A stretch of DNA of 64,000 nucleotides from Pseudomonas paraglycinae (GTDB taxonomy: Bacteria > Pseudomonadota > Gammaproteobacteria > Pseudomonadales > Pseudomonadaceae), in the NCBI RefSeq assembly GCF_021601625.1, contig NZ_BQHR01000005.1, forward strand, positions 124,001 to 188,000, given 5' to 3'. Below are positions 1 through 8,020 of the stretch, in pieces. The notes beneath the pieces were generated by a model. The model was not told the origin of the DNA, searched no databases, and was given only the letters and a program-made list of their open reading frames with translations. How positions within the stretch are numbered: the first letter of the stretch is position 1; every line of letters begins with the position of its first letter. The translations under genes were made by a program, and so were the position numbers.

Positions 1-1
1 G

Positions 2-472
2 CCGAAAATGGGCCGTGCACTGATCGCCGACAGTACGGCGGCGATGGCCGGTTCGCTGCTGGGCACCTCGACCACCACCAGCTACATCGAATCCGCTGCG
101 GGCGTGAGTGCCGGGGGCCGCACCGGCCTGACCGCCATCGTCGTCGCGATCCTGTTCCTCCTGGCGTTGTTCTTCTCGCCACTGGCCTCCAGCGTACCGG
201 CCTTCGCCACCGCACCAGCGCTGCTGTTCGTCGCCGTGCTGATGACTTCGGGCCTGGCGGAAATAGACTGGGAAGACATCACCGTCGCCGCGCCGGTCGT
301 GGTCACCGCCCTGGCGATGCCTTTCACCTATTCCATCGCCAACGGCATCGCCTTCGGCTTCATCGCCTGGACTGCAATCAAACTGCTGTCCGGCCGCGCC
401 CGTGAGCTGAACCCGGCGCTGGTGATCCTGTCGATTCTGTTCGTGATCAAGCTGGGTTGGTTCAACGCATGA
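2..472 (+). CDS. NCS2-family purine permease (AzgA-like), C-terminal part
   Basis: The window opens inside this gene; 156 codons up to TGA are visible. The glycine/serine/threonine-rich stretch [19 protein letters not shown] followed by RTGLTA is typical of the AzgA-like branch of NCS2 permeases (adenine, guanine and hypoxanthine uptake with protons). At least four hydrophobic segments follow, including one near [11 protein letters not shown] and the terminal [14 protein letters not shown]. The substrate is inferred from the family. Its stop overlaps the start of trmA by four bases (ATGA), so the two are probably co-translated. The N-terminal half lies outside the window. Confidence 0.85.
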   Translation, partial: PKMGRALIADSTAAMAGSLLGTSTTTSYIESAAGVSAGGRTGLTAIVVAILFLLALFFSPLASSVPAFATAPALLFVAVLMTSGLAEIDWEDITVAAPVVVTALAMPFTYSIANGIAFGFIAWTAIKLLSGRARELNPALVILSILFVIKLGWFNA

Positions 473-1548
473 CTTTTGATTCCCAGGCCTACGCCGCACA
501 ACTCGAAGACAAGGTCACGCGTTTGCGTGACCTGCTGGCCCCGTTCGATGCACCGGAGCCAACGGTGTTCGACTCGCCGCTGCAGAACTTCCGCCTGCGC
601 GCCGAATTCCGCCTGTGGCGCGAGGGCGGTGAGCGGCATTACGCGATGTTTTCCCAGGACGACAAACGCACGCCGATCCTGATCGAGGAATTCCCGATCG
701 CCAGCCTGCGCATCAACCAGTTGATGCCGCAATTGAAGGCTGCCTGGCAGGCCAGCGCGGCGCTGAGCCACAAGCTGTTCCAGGTGGAGTTTCTGACCAC
801 CCTGGCCGGCGACGCGATGATCACTCTGTGCTATCACCGTCCGCTGGACGAGCACTGGCACGCGGCAGCCACCAAACTGGCGGCGGATCTGGGCGTCAGC
901 ATCATCGGTCGCTCCAAGGGCAAGCGCGAAGTGCTCGGCCTCGATTACGTGGTCGAGAAACTCGAAGTTGGCGGTCGCACATTCAGCTATCGCCAACCGG
1001 AAGGCGCGTTCACCCAACCCAACGGCACCGTGAACCAGAAGATGCTCAACTGGGCATACGAAGCGCTGGGCGATCGCAGCGACGATCTGCTGGAGCTGTA
1101 CTGCGGCAACGGTAACTTCACCCTGCCGCTGGCAACCCGCGTGCGCAAAGTGCTGGCCACCGAAATCAGCAAGACCTCGGTCAACGCCGCGTTGAGCAAC
1201 CTCGCCGAAAACGCTGTGGATAACGTCACGCTGGTGCGCCTGTCCGCCGAAGAGCTGACCGAAGCCCTGAACGAAGTTCGCCCGTTCCGTCGCCTGCACG
1301 GCATCGACCTGAAAAGCTACGAGTTCGGCAGCGTGTTCGTCGACCCGCCACGGGCCGGCATGGACCCGGACACCTGCGAACTGACCCGTCGCTTCGACAA
1401 CATCCTGTACATCTCCTGCAACCCGGAGACCCTGGCGGCCAACATCGCCCAGCTGCACGACACGCACCGCATCACGCGCTGTGCGCTGTTCGACCAGTTC
1501 CCGTGGACTCACCACATGGAATCCGGCGTGCTGCTGACCCGACGTTGA
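469..1548 (+). CDS. trmA: tRNA (uracil-5-)-methyltransferase TrmA
   Basis: Makes 5-methyluridine at position 54 of the tRNA T-loop using S-adenosylmethionine. The 359-residue product is close to the E. coli length (366). It shows the AdoMet loop [11 protein letters not shown] from about residue 206, the DPPRAG motif, the nucleophilic cysteine C317 in YISCNPETL, and the general base E351 in HHMESGVLL. The start at 469 fits the family N-terminus and overlaps the permease stop; an in-frame GTG at 457 would add four residues. A strong Rho-independent terminator follows 22 bases after the stop. Confidence 0.97.
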   Translation: MTFDSQAYAAQLEDKVTRLRDLLAPFDAPEPTVFDSPLQNFRLRAEFRLWREGGERHYAMFSQDDKRTPILIEEFPIASLRINQLMPQLKAAWQASAALSHKLFQVEFLTTLAGDAMITLCYHRPLDEHWHAAATKLAADLGVSIIGRSKGKREVLGLDYVVEKLEVGGRTFSYRQPEGAFTQPNGTVNQKMLNWAYEALGDRSDDLLELYCGNGNFTLPLATRVRKVLATEISKTSVNAALSNLAENAVDNVTLVRLSAEELTEALNEVRPFRRLHGIDLKSYEFGSVFVDPPRAGMDPDTCELTRRFDNILYISCNPETLAANIAQLHDTHRITRCALFDQFPWTHHMESGVLLTRR

Positions 1549-1570
1549 TCGCAAGTGCCAGAAACAAGAA

Positions 1571-1595
1571 AGCCGTCCTCACCGACGGCTTTTTT
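1571..1595 (+). terminator. Rho-independent terminator after trmA
   Basis: A perfect 7-bp stem, AGCCGTC (1571-1577) with GACGGCT (1584-1590), closes a 6-base loop and runs straight into a T tract. It ends the permease-trmA transcript just before the convergent DUF2442 gene. Confidence 0.9.
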
Positions 1596-1603
1596 GTGCC
1601 TGT

Positions 1604-2050
1604 TCATGGCACGGGATCGATCTTGCGCGGGCGCCCGCCCTTCCTGCCGTTGGCCCGGGCAGCTTCGGCTTTCGCGGTGCTGCTCTGGCGGCCATTGCGC
1701 GAAGCGATCACCGAGGCGGCCATGGCCATCAATGGTTGACTGGCCGAGATCATGCCGGCGATGGAAACCTGCAGATCCTTGCCATCATGGCACAGCGCGG
1801 TGCCGGCAAAGCCGACGTTCAATCCGCTGAAGTCTTCCGGTTCGAAATCATCGAATTCCCGGTAGAGATTCACTGGCAGCAACACGCCGCTGTTGTCCTC
1901 GAAGTGAATCACCAGGCATGGTTTCTGAAAGGCCACCGACACGGCTTGCAGGCTGCTGCGTCGGCGCACGCCGCCACGGTCGACGGCTTCGTCCAGACGT
2001 TTTTCCGTGACGGGCCGATCCGCGTGCAAGGCGGCTTTGACTGTTTTCAT
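1604..2050 (-). CDS. DUF2442 domain protein
   Basis: The 148-residue product has a central DUF2442-like region (LVIHFEDNSGVLLPVNLYREF) and a basic C-terminus with ANGRKGGRPRK, which resembles an AT-hook-like DNA-contacting tail. DUF2442 proteins commonly sit beside DUF4160 proteins in bacteria; here the start overlaps the DUF4160 stop by four bases (ATGA, 2047-2050), so translation is probably coupled. The biochemical role is unknown. A toxin-antitoxin-like function is possible from size and pairing, but nothing in the sequence proves it. Confidence 0.8.
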   Translation of the reverse strand: MKTVKAALHADRPVTEKRLDEAVDRGGVRRRSSLQAVSVAFQKPCLVIHFEDNSGVLLPVNLYREFDDFEPEDFSGLNVGFAGTALCHDGKDLQVSIAGMISASQPLMAMAASVIASRNGRQSSTAKAEAARANGRKGGRPRKIDPVP

Positions 2051-2475
2051 AGTTCTATTTCCACTCCTTCGTGAGCGCCGACCAGGGCCAACAGGGTTTT
2101 GTTGACCTCAGGCTCGTAATACGCAGATCCGATCCTGAAACTCGTGCTGGTGACCTCCCGCAGCACCGCCACCTGATTCGACTGTCCGTCCCACCACTGA
2201 TTGTCGAGACAAGCGGTGCGCAATCGAGTCCACCAGATCCAGCGGGCCCGCCGCAGATGATCGGTTTCGCGCAGCGACTGGCGCAGCCCTTCAAGCAGAC
2301 TGACCGGCGGTCGATGCGACAACGGCACCACATCCCACAGTTCGACGCCGTTGTGCCAGAAACTGAATTTGAAGCGGGCGCTCCAGGCGCCTGCATCCAC
2401 ATGTGCGTGGGGCGGACAATGTTCGTCACGCAACATGATCACCACTGACAGTCCTTTGTAACTGCATACCTTCAT
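2047..2475 (-). CDS. DUF4160 domain protein
   Basis: About 142 residues. The N-terminal block VCSYKGLSVVIMLRDEHCPPHAHV matches the DUF4160 signature (short beta strands, then a PPH-H motif). The C-terminal half, with its tryptophan-rich stretch (RARWIWWTRL), is longer than usual. I chose the ATG at 2475 because the family normally starts a few residues before this first strand; an ATG at 2517 adds 14 residues but has a poorly spaced ribosome site. It is first of a two-gene operon with the DUF2442 gene. Function unknown. Confidence 0.75.
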   Translation of the reverse strand: MKVCSYKGLSVVIMLRDEHCPPHAHVDAGAWSARFKFSFWHNGVELWDVVPLSHRPPVSLLEGLRQSLRETDHLRRARWIWWTRLRTACLDNQWWDGQSNQVAVLREVTSTSFRIGSAYYEPEVNKTLLALVGAHEGVEIEL

Positions 2476-2517
2476 GCTAACCCATCCGTTAGGTTTAAAC
2501 GTTTCAACACTTGCCAT

Positions 2518-2678
2518 TCCCTGGCAAATCCGACCATCGGCGCCAACGTCTGCTGTGGCCGTTACCTTTCGAGCCTAGTGCGGGAGCCGAAAAAGCCGCG
2601 GGCAAAATGGTAAGCAGTTCTTTCGCACCGGCTGCGCATTTGCTACATACGAAGACTCATTCCCCGGTGTAATCAATC
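2518..2678. promoter_or_regulatory. Divergent promoter region, DUF4160 and LysR genes
   Basis: This 161-bp gap separates two divergent genes and must hold both promoters. I could not assign clear -35/-10 pairs. It is visibly more AT-rich near the LysR gene. No long palindrome is evident. Confidence 0.4.
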
Positions 2679-3590
2679 ATGCAGCGACACTTCGACGATC
2701 TTCAGCTGGGCAGCATCGAGTTGTTTTGCCTGGCCGCCGAGTGCGGCAGTTTCACCGGCGCGGCGCAGGCGGCTTCGGTGACGCCGGCAGCGGTGAGCCG
2801 CTCGGTATCACGCATGGAAGAACGCCTGGGCGTGCGGCTGTTTGCACGCACCACCCGCAGCGTGAAACTGACCGATAGCGGCCGTCGCTATTACGAAGAA
2901 TGCAGCCAAGCGCTGGCTCAACTGGTCGAGGCGCAACGGGAAGTCATGGGCCAGCAGCAGGAACCGTCCGGCATCCTGCGTATCAGTATTCCTACGACTT
3001 ACGCCCATCACCGGATCCTGCCGCTGCTGCCGGCCTTTCGCGCGCGATTCCCGCAGGTGAAGGTCGACATGCACATCAGCAACCGCAACATCGACTTCGT
3101 CGGCGAGGGCTACGACATGGCGATCCGCGTGCGGGCGATTCCCGATTCGGGTTTGATCGCCCGGCATCTGGAAGATGCGGCGCTGGTGATGGTTGCCAGC
3201 CCCGATTACCTGAAACGCGCCGGTACGCCGCAGACCCTCGAAGACCTCGAACAGCACGAGTGCATTCAGTACGAATTACCCAGCAGTGGGCGGCGGATCA
3301 CCTGGCTGTTTTACGACGAAGACGCGCCACGGGAAATCCTCGCCGAGGGCAATTTCTGCTGCTCGGACGATGTGCTCGGTGGCGTGACCCTGGCCAGGCA
3401 CGGTGCCGGGTTATTCCAGACTTATCGCTTCATCGTCGAAAAAGAACTGGCCGACGGCTCGCTGATAGAAGTGCTCAAACCCTACAACGGGCGCTCGCGA
3501 CCGTTCACGCTGCTGTACCCGCAGAATCGCCACATGCCGCTGCGGGTCAGGGCTTTCATCGATTTTCTGGTCGAGAAGTTGCCGCACTGA
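2679..3590 (+). CDS. LysR-family transcriptional regulator
   Basis: 303 residues, the normal LysR length. The N-terminal winged helix-turn-helix is clear (SFTGAAQAASVTPAAVSRSVSRMEERLGVRLFARTTRSVKLT, about residues 24-66), followed by a periplasmic-binding-like effector domain (ISIPTTYAHHRILPLLPAF onward) of the CrgA/DhcR type. It lies just upstream of aroQ on the same strand with a 141-bp gap that contains a likely aroQ promoter. It could respond to a quinate or shikimate intermediate, but that is only guilt by association; the local TetR gene is an equally good candidate regulator. The inducer cannot be read from the sequence. Confidence 0.9.
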   Translation: MQRHFDDLQLGSIELFCLAAECGSFTGAAQAASVTPAAVSRSVSRMEERLGVRLFARTTRSVKLTDSGRRYYEECSQALAQLVEAQREVMGQQQEPSGILRISIPTTYAHHRILPLLPAFRARFPQVKVDMHISNRNIDFVGEGYDMAIRVRAIPDSGLIARHLEDAALVMVASPDYLKRAGTPQTLEDLEQHECIQYELPSSGRRITWLFYDEDAPREILAEGNFCCSDDVLGGVTLARHGAGLFQTYRFIVEKELADGSLIEVLKPYNGRSRPFTLLYPQNRHMPLRVRAFIDFLVEKLPH

Positions 3591-3599
3591 ATTGCACCA

Positions 3600-3618
3600 G
3601 TGTGCGATCACCGCACAC
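3600..3618. terminator. Short hairpin after the LysR gene
   Basis: GTGTGCG (3600-3606) pairs with CGCACAC (3612-3618) around a 5-base loop, 10 bases after the LysR stop. There is no T tract, so it could be a weak terminator or a protein-binding palindrome in front of aroQ. Confidence 0.4.
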
Positions 3619-3650
3619 AAAACCGGGCTGTCGATGCAGAGCAATTGATT

Positions 3651-3675
3651 AAAGTAACCATCTAGTACAATTTAA
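3651..3675 (+). promoter_or_regulatory. Candidate qui operator, site A (aroQ promoter)
   Basis: The block AAAGTAACC-ATC-TAGTACA-A-TTTAA recurs on the minus strand at 7839-7863 in front of quiC1, with 20 of 25 bases identical and the same orientation relative to its gene. It overlaps a plausible promoter (TTGATT about 15 bases before TACAAT). The simplest reading is an operator for the TetR regulator encoded inside the cluster; the regulator assignment is inference. Confidence 0.6.
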
Positions 3676-3708
3676 CTCCACAGGTCGAAACCCTCGGCCC
3701 AAGCCAAA

Positions 3709-3716
3709 AACAATAA
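3709..3716 (+). promoter_or_regulatory. Candidate Hfq/Crc (CA) motif before aroQ
   Basis: AACAATAA fits the AAnAAnAA motif bound by Hfq with Crc in Pseudomonas carbon catabolite repression. It directly abuts the ribosome binding site GTGGAG (3717-3722) of aroQ, where binding would block initiation. Confidence 0.5.
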
Positions 3717-3731
3717 GTGGAGTTTGCCCCC

Positions 3732-4172
3732 ATGCCCCCTATCGTTCTGGTGCTCAACGGCCCGAACCTGAACCTGCTCGGCACCCGTGAACCGGCGACC
3801 TACGGTCACGAAACCCTGGCCGACATTTCTGCCCTGTGCGGGCGCGCCGCCGAAGAGTTCGGCCTGGCCGTGGAGTTTCGCCAGACCAACCACGAAGGCG
3901 AACTGCTCGACTGGATTCACGGCGCCCGTCAGCGCTGCGCCGGCATCGTGATCAACCCAGCCGCCTGGACTCACACCTCGGTCGCGATCCGCGACGCTCT
4001 GGTCGCCAGCGAATTGCCGGTGATCGAAGTGCACCTGTCCAACGTCCACGCCCGCGAGCCGTTCCGTCACCATTCGTTCGTCTCGGCCATCGCCACAGCC
4101 GTGATGTGCGGCTTCGGCAGCCACGGCTATCGCCTGGCCCTGGAACATTTCAGCCAGCGGCTGAAGGGGTGA
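3732..4172 (+). CDS. aroQ: Type II 3-dehydroquinate dehydratase
   Basis: Interconverts 3-dehydroquinate and 3-dehydroshikimate. 146 residues, normal for the type II dodecameric enzyme. Key residues are visible: R19 and Y24 in the lid region (GTREPATYG), N75 in the VINPAA motif, H81, and the catalytic H101 with S103 in EVHLSNVH. I chose the ATG at 3732 because it gives the canonical N-terminus [16 protein letters not shown]; a start at 3717 adds five residues. It is followed after 5 bases by the AroE-like gene. Its place in a quinate cluster suggests a catabolic isozyme separate from the housekeeping copy. Confidence 0.95.
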   Translation: MPPIVLVLNGPNLNLLGTREPATYGHETLADISALCGRAAEEFGLAVEFRQTNHEGELLDWIHGARQRCAGIVINPAAWTHTSVAIRDALVASELPVIEVHLSNVHAREPFRHHSFVSAIATAVMCGFGSHGYRLALEHFSQRLKG

Positions 4173-4177
4173 TCCGC

Positions 4178-5032
4178 ATGAACCGCAACAACGTGATACT
4201 CGCCGGGCTGATCGGCGCCGGCATCCAGGCCTCCCGCACCCCGGCGCTGCATGAACACGAAGGTGACGAACAGGGCCTGCGTTATCTGTACCGGCTGATC
4301 GATCTCGATCAACTGCAACTGGACAGCAACGCCCTGCCCGATCTGCTGCTGGCCGCCGAACGCATGAATTACACCGGGCTGAACATCACCTTCCCGTGCA
4401 AGCAGGCAATCATTCCGCTGCTCGATGAACTATCCCCGGAAGCCCGAGGCATCGGTGCCGTGAACACGGTGGTGCTGAAGGACGGCAAACGCGTCGGCCA
4501 CAACACCGATTGCCTGGGTTTCGCAGAGGGTTTTCGTCGCGGTCTGCCAGACGTCACCCGCGAACGTGTGGTCCAGATGGGCGCCGGTGGCGCAGGCGCG
4601 GCAGTGGCCCACGCCTTGTTGAGCGAAGGCGTACAGCAACTGAGCATTTTTGATGTGGACGTGGAGCGCGCCGAAAGCCTGGCCAACAACCTCAACCAGC
4701 ATTTCGGCGCTGGCCGGGCGGTTGCCGGGCATGATCTGGCGAGCACACTGAGTCAGGCGAATGGCCTGGTAAACACCACGCCGATGGGCATGGCCAAATT
4801 ACCGGGCATGCCCGTGCCGGCGGCGTTGCTGCGACCCGAGTTGTGGGTGGCGGAGATCGTGTATTTCCCACTGGAAACCGAACTGCTGCGCAACGCTCGC
4901 GCCTTGGGCTGCCGAACCCTGGACGGCGGCAACATGGCGGTGTTTCAGGCGGTGAAAGCGTTTGAACTGTTCAGCGGCAGAGTGCCGGATGCGCAGCGAA
5001 TGCTCGCGCATTTTCAAAGCATGAATGGATAA
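4178..5032 (+). CDS. Quinate/shikimate dehydrogenase, AroE-like (RifI-type)
   Basis: 284 residues with the shikimate dehydrogenase fold: substrate lysine K75 in LNITFPCKQ, aspartate D111 in GHNTDCLGF, and the nucleotide-binding loop GAGGAG at 135-140. The strand after the loop reads IFDVD, with acidic residues where NADPH enzymes carry NRT, so I infer NAD preference and an oxidative, catabolic role (shikimate or quinate to the dehydro form). The FPCK variant of the catalytic motif is like the RifI-type paralogs rather than housekeeping AroE. It is second in the operon after aroQ. Confidence 0.88.
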   Translation: MNRNNVILAGLIGAGIQASRTPALHEHEGDEQGLRYLYRLIDLDQLQLDSNALPDLLLAAERMNYTGLNITFPCKQAIIPLLDELSPEARGIGAVNTVVLKDGKRVGHNTDCLGFAEGFRRGLPDVTRERVVQMGAGGAGAAVAHALLSEGVQQLSIFDVDVERAESLANNLNQHFGAGRAVAGHDLASTLSQANGLVNTTPMGMAKLPGMPVPAALLRPELWVAEIVYFPLETELLRNARALGCRTLDGGNMAVFQAVKAFELFSGRVPDAQRMLAHFQSMNG

Positions 5033-5038
5033 AACCGT

Positions 5039-5057
5039 GAGGGGGCGACGCCCCCTC
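5039..5057. terminator. Hairpin between convergent AroE-like and TetR genes
   Basis: GAGGGGGC (5039-5046) pairs perfectly with GCCCCCTC (5050-5057) around GAC. On the minus strand a short TTTT follows a few bases later; on the plus strand there is only a TTT. It probably serves both convergent genes. Confidence 0.6.
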
Positions 5058-5065
5058 GACTTTGG

Positions 5066-5743
5066 TCACGCCTGCAGGTAGCGCAGCACCGACTCGCAAA
5101 TCATCTCGCGATGACGCTGCTTGATGCTTTCGTCCGGCAGGTCGATCTGAAAGATCTCACCGAACGTGTGGCGGTTCGATACGCGATAGAAGCAGAACGA
5201 ACTGATCAGCAGATGCACGTCCAGCGCGTCGAGCCCGGCGCGGAACACCCCTTCTTCAGCACCGCGACGCAGAATCTCGCCCAGGGAATCGAGGATGGTG
5301 TTGTTCATCGCCTTGATCGCGTCGGAACGCTTCACGTACTCGGCGTTGTGGATGTTTTCGATGCTGACGATCCGCACGAAATCGACGTTGCGATCGTGGT
5401 GATCGAAGGTGAACTCCACCAGACGCCGGATCGCTTCCACCGGCGGCAGTTCGGCCAGGTGCAGACGGTTCTCGGTGTTGCGGATATCGCCGTAGAGCTT
5501 CTCCAGCACCTCGACGTACAACTGCTCCTTGCTGCCGAAGTAGTAATAGATCATGCGCTTGGAGGTGTGGATGCGCTCGGCGATCGCGTCGACGCGAGCG
5601 CCGGACAGACCCTGCTGGACGAACTCGACGATCGCCTCCTGCAGGATATTCTCGCGGGTCTTTTCCGGGTTGTTCTTGCGACTTTTGCGCGGCTCTACCG
5701 CTGGTAGATCGGGGGCTGCGGAAAGTTCTGAAGTCATCGTCAT
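5066..5743 (-). CDS. TetR-family regulator of the quinate/shikimate locus
   Basis: 225 residues. After a low-complexity N-terminal 25 residues comes a TetR helix-turn-helix (ILQEAIVEFVQQGLSGARVDAIAERIHTSKRMIYYYFGSKEQLY split over about residues 33-76) and an all-helical ligand domain with the TetR_C pattern (HLLISSFCFYRVSNRHTFGEIF). Two ATGs, at 5743 and 5737, are possible starts. The gene lies between the aroQ and quiC1 operons in the same position as PA0243. The shared motif at 3651-3675 and 7839-7863 is a good candidate for its binding site. The ligand (shikimate, quinate, dehydroshikimate or protocatechuate) is not known. Confidence 0.9.
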   Translation of the reverse strand: MTMTSELSAAPDLPAVEPRKSRKNNPEKTRENILQEAIVEFVQQGLSGARVDAIAERIHTSKRMIYYYFGSKEQLYVEVLEKLYGDIRNTENRLHLAELPPVEAIRRLVEFTFDHHDRNVDFVRIVSIENIHNAEYVKRSDAIKAMNNTILDSLGEILRRGAEEGVFRAGLDALDVHLLISSFCFYRVSNRHTFGEIFQIDLPDESIKQRHREMICESVLRYLQA

Positions 5744-5845
5744 TGCGGGCTCACGGCCATCACTGCACAGGCTGGCGATTATGGGCCGCGCGCCCCAGTG
5801 AAGGAAGCCGCGCGACCCGTGTTTAATCCCGCGTTTACGAATTTC

Positions 5846-7747
5846 CTACAACTTGGCCTGGCGAACCGCACCACTGCGTGATTTGGCCATCGCCGCCAGC
5901 CGCACCGCGACGTTGGCCGCGCCATAACCGGCGTAACCGTTCTTGCGCTGGATGATCTCGAAGAAGAAACGCCCTTCGAACGGCTCGGTGTAGACGTGGA
6001 ACAACTCGCCACCCTGCGCATCGCGGTCGTACAGCACGTTGTAGTACGCCAGTTCGCTGAGGAATTCGTCATCGAAATCGAAGCGCGCCGCCAGGTCGTC
6101 GTAATAGTTGAGCGGGATATCCAGCAGCGGTACGCCCGCCTCTTTCGCCCGGCTGACTTCGGCGAAGATATCGTCGCAATCGAAGGCGATGTGATGCACC
6201 CCGGAGCCGCGATAACTCGACAGCGCGTGTGAGATCGCGGTGTTGCGGTTCTCGGAAATGTTCAGCGGCAGACGGATCGAACTGTCGCGGCTACGCAGCG
6301 CGCGACTCTTCACCAAGCCATACGGATCGGGCAGCACCACTTCGTCATCGGCCTCGAAATCCAGCAGGCTCTTGTAGAACAGCACCCAGCTGTCGAGGCT
6401 GTCCGCCGGCAGCGCCATGGCCATGTGATCGATGCGCTTGAGCCCGCCGCGAGCCACCGCGTCCGGCAGCAGATTGAAGTCGGTGCCGTAGACATCCGCT
6501 TCCTGATCCACCAGGTAAATCAGGCTGCCGTCCGACGCACGCACCGCCGCCAGCTCCAGTTCGTTGGGGCCGACCAGTCCGCGATACGGCTGACCTTTAT
6601 AAGCGACGGCGCGGGCCAGCGCGCTGGCGCTGTCCTTGACCCGCACGGCGGTGGCGCACAGCGACGGGCCGTGGGCCTCGAAAAAGCTGTGGCCGAACGA
6701 ATAGGGTTCCGAGTTGAGGATCAGGTTGATATCGCCCTGACGCAACAGGCTGACGCTCTTGGAACGATGCTGACCGGCCTTGACGAAACCCAGCCGCTCC
6801 AGCCAGTTCGACAGCTTGGCCCCGAGGCTTTCATCCACGGCGAACTCAAGAAACTCGATGCCGTTGTACTCGCTGGCCTTCGGCGTTTCGAAGAGGATTT
6901 TGCGGTTATCCACAGGACGGATGTCCTGCTCCAGACGCTGGCGGGTTTTCTCCTCCAGGTACAGCAGCGAACGCAGACCGTCGGCCGCATTGGCCCGAGG
7001 CGGTGCGGCGCGGAAGCCGTCGTTGAAAATTTCCAGCGACAGCGGTCCGGTGTAACCACTCTGGATGATCGGTGCGAGGAAACCCGGCAGATCGAATTCG
7101 CCCTGCCCCGGGAAGCAGCGGAAATGCCGGCTCCACTCCAGCACGTCCATCGCCAGGATCGGCGCGTCGGCCATTTGCACGAAGAAAATCTTGTCGCCGG
7201 GAATCTCGGCAATCGCCCGTGGATCGCCCTTGAGCGACAAGGTGTGGAAGCTGTCGAGCAACACGCCGAGGGCCGGGTGATCGGCCTGACGCACGATGTC
7301 CCAGACCTGTTGATAAGTATTGACGTGACGGCCCCAGGCCAGCGCTTCATAACCGATACGCAGGCCACGGGCGCCGGCGCGCTCGGCCAGCAGGCGCAGG
7401 TCGTCGATGAGGATCTGTTGATCGCCAATACTGTCGGGGGAGGCATTGCTGCAGACCAGCACCAGGTCGGTGCCCAGTTCCTGCATCAGGTCGAACTTGC
7501 GCTCGGCCCGCTCCAGGTTACGGTCCAGACGATCACGGCGGCAGCCTTCGAAATCGCGGAACGGCTGGAACAGCGTGATGGCGATCCCGAGGTCGGCGCA
7601 CATCTGCCGGATTTCCCGGGGGCTGCCGTCGTAATACAGAAGATCGTTCTCGAAAATCTCCACCCCGTCGAACCCGGCGGCGGCAATGGCTTCGAGTTTT
7701 TCCGGCAGGGTTCCGCTCAAGGAGACGGTGGCAATGGATCGCTGCAT
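5846..7747 (-). CDS. quiC1: 3-dehydroshikimate dehydratase QuiC1 (TIM barrel fused to HPPD-like domain)
   Basis: Converts 3-dehydroshikimate to protocatechuate, feeding the beta-ketoadipate pathway. 633 residues. Residues 1 to about 285 form a sugar-phosphate-isomerase-type TIM barrel with the metal ligands expected for bacterial QuiC1: E134 (GYEALAWG), D165 (LLDSFHTL), Q191 (FVQMAD) and E239 (LSLEIFND). The rest is a vicinal-oxygen-chelate pair like 4-hydroxyphenylpyruvate dioxygenase, retaining metal-site motifs RIDHMAM, GVHHIAFD and FFEIIQR. The natural role of the second domain is uncertain. The start has a GGGAG ribosome site. It is divergent from the MFS gene. Confidence 0.93.
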   Translation of the reverse strand: MQRSIATVSLSGTLPEKLEAIAAAGFDGVEIFENDLLYYDGSPREIRQMCADLGIAITLFQPFRDFEGCRRDRLDRNLERAERKFDLMQELGTDLVLVCSNASPDSIGDQQILIDDLRLLAERAGARGLRIGYEALAWGRHVNTYQQVWDIVRQADHPALGVLLDSFHTLSLKGDPRAIAEIPGDKIFFVQMADAPILAMDVLEWSRHFRCFPGQGEFDLPGFLAPIIQSGYTGPLSLEIFNDGFRAAPPRANAADGLRSLLYLEEKTRQRLEQDIRPVDNRKILFETPKASEYNGIEFLEFAVDESLGAKLSNWLERLGFVKAGQHRSKSVSLLRQGDINLILNSEPYSFGHSFFEAHGPSLCATAVRVKDSASALARAVAYKGQPYRGLVGPNELELAAVRASDGSLIYLVDQEADVYGTDFNLLPDAVARGGLKRIDHMAMALPADSLDSWVLFYKSLLDFEADDEVVLPDPYGLVKSRALRSRDSSIRLPLNISENRNTAISHALSSYRGSGVHHIAFDCDDIFAEVSRAKEAGVPLLDIPLNYYDDLAARFDFDDEFLSELAYYNVLYDRDAQGGELFHVYTEPFEGRFFFEIIQRKNGYAGYGAANVAVRLAAMAKSRSGAVRQAKL

Positions 7748-7838
7748 GTTTCAACTCCCGGTGGAGACGTCGGCTACGGAAATTGCGCCGCTTTTATAGG
7801 GTGAGCGAATTATTGGTCCCGGTTTTTCATTGAGCAAT

Positions 7839-7863
7839 TTAAACTGTACTACCCGGTTAGTTT
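7839..7863 (-). promoter_or_regulatory. Candidate qui operator, site B (quiC1 promoter)
   Basis: Read on the minus strand, AAACTAACC-GGG-TAGTACA-G-TTTAA matches site A at 20 of 25 positions and faces quiC1, 91 bases from its start. Its core CTAACCGGGTAG is nearly palindromic, as expected for a TetR dimer site. Confidence 0.6.
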
Positions 7864-7991
7864 TGCGTGCGATTATCGAACAGAATGCCGGTTTGGCGAA
7901 TTGACGATTTTTCGTCCACTGCCCAACATCCCTTTCACCTTGAGTCCGGAACTGAACCACCGGTCGCAGCGTGCACAAAAAAAGCACACCA

Positions 7992-7999
7992 AATAACAA
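7992..7999 (+). promoter_or_regulatory. Candidate Hfq/Crc (CA) motif before the MFS gene
   Basis: AATAACAA fits AAnAAnAA and lies 11 bases before the ribosome site GGTGGA of the transporter. More A-rich sequence flanks it on both sides. Confidence 0.5.
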
Positions 8000-8020
8000 A
8001 TCCAAAAACGGGTGGAACAC

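Larger units (their letters stand above)
7748..8020. promoter_or_regulatory. Divergent promoter region, quiC1 and MFS transporter
   Basis: 273 bp, AT-rich relative to the genes. It holds qui site B (7839-7863), a possible -35 TTGACG at 7901 with a weak -10 CAACAT at 7924 toward the transporter, and the A-rich Hfq/Crc-like motif at 7992-7999. Confidence 0.5.

Noticed and set aside
3836-4177. AroE-like protein extended upstream into aroQ
   Set aside because: The extension is an Arg-rich shadow of aroQ in another frame; the ATG at 4178 gives the normal N-terminus.
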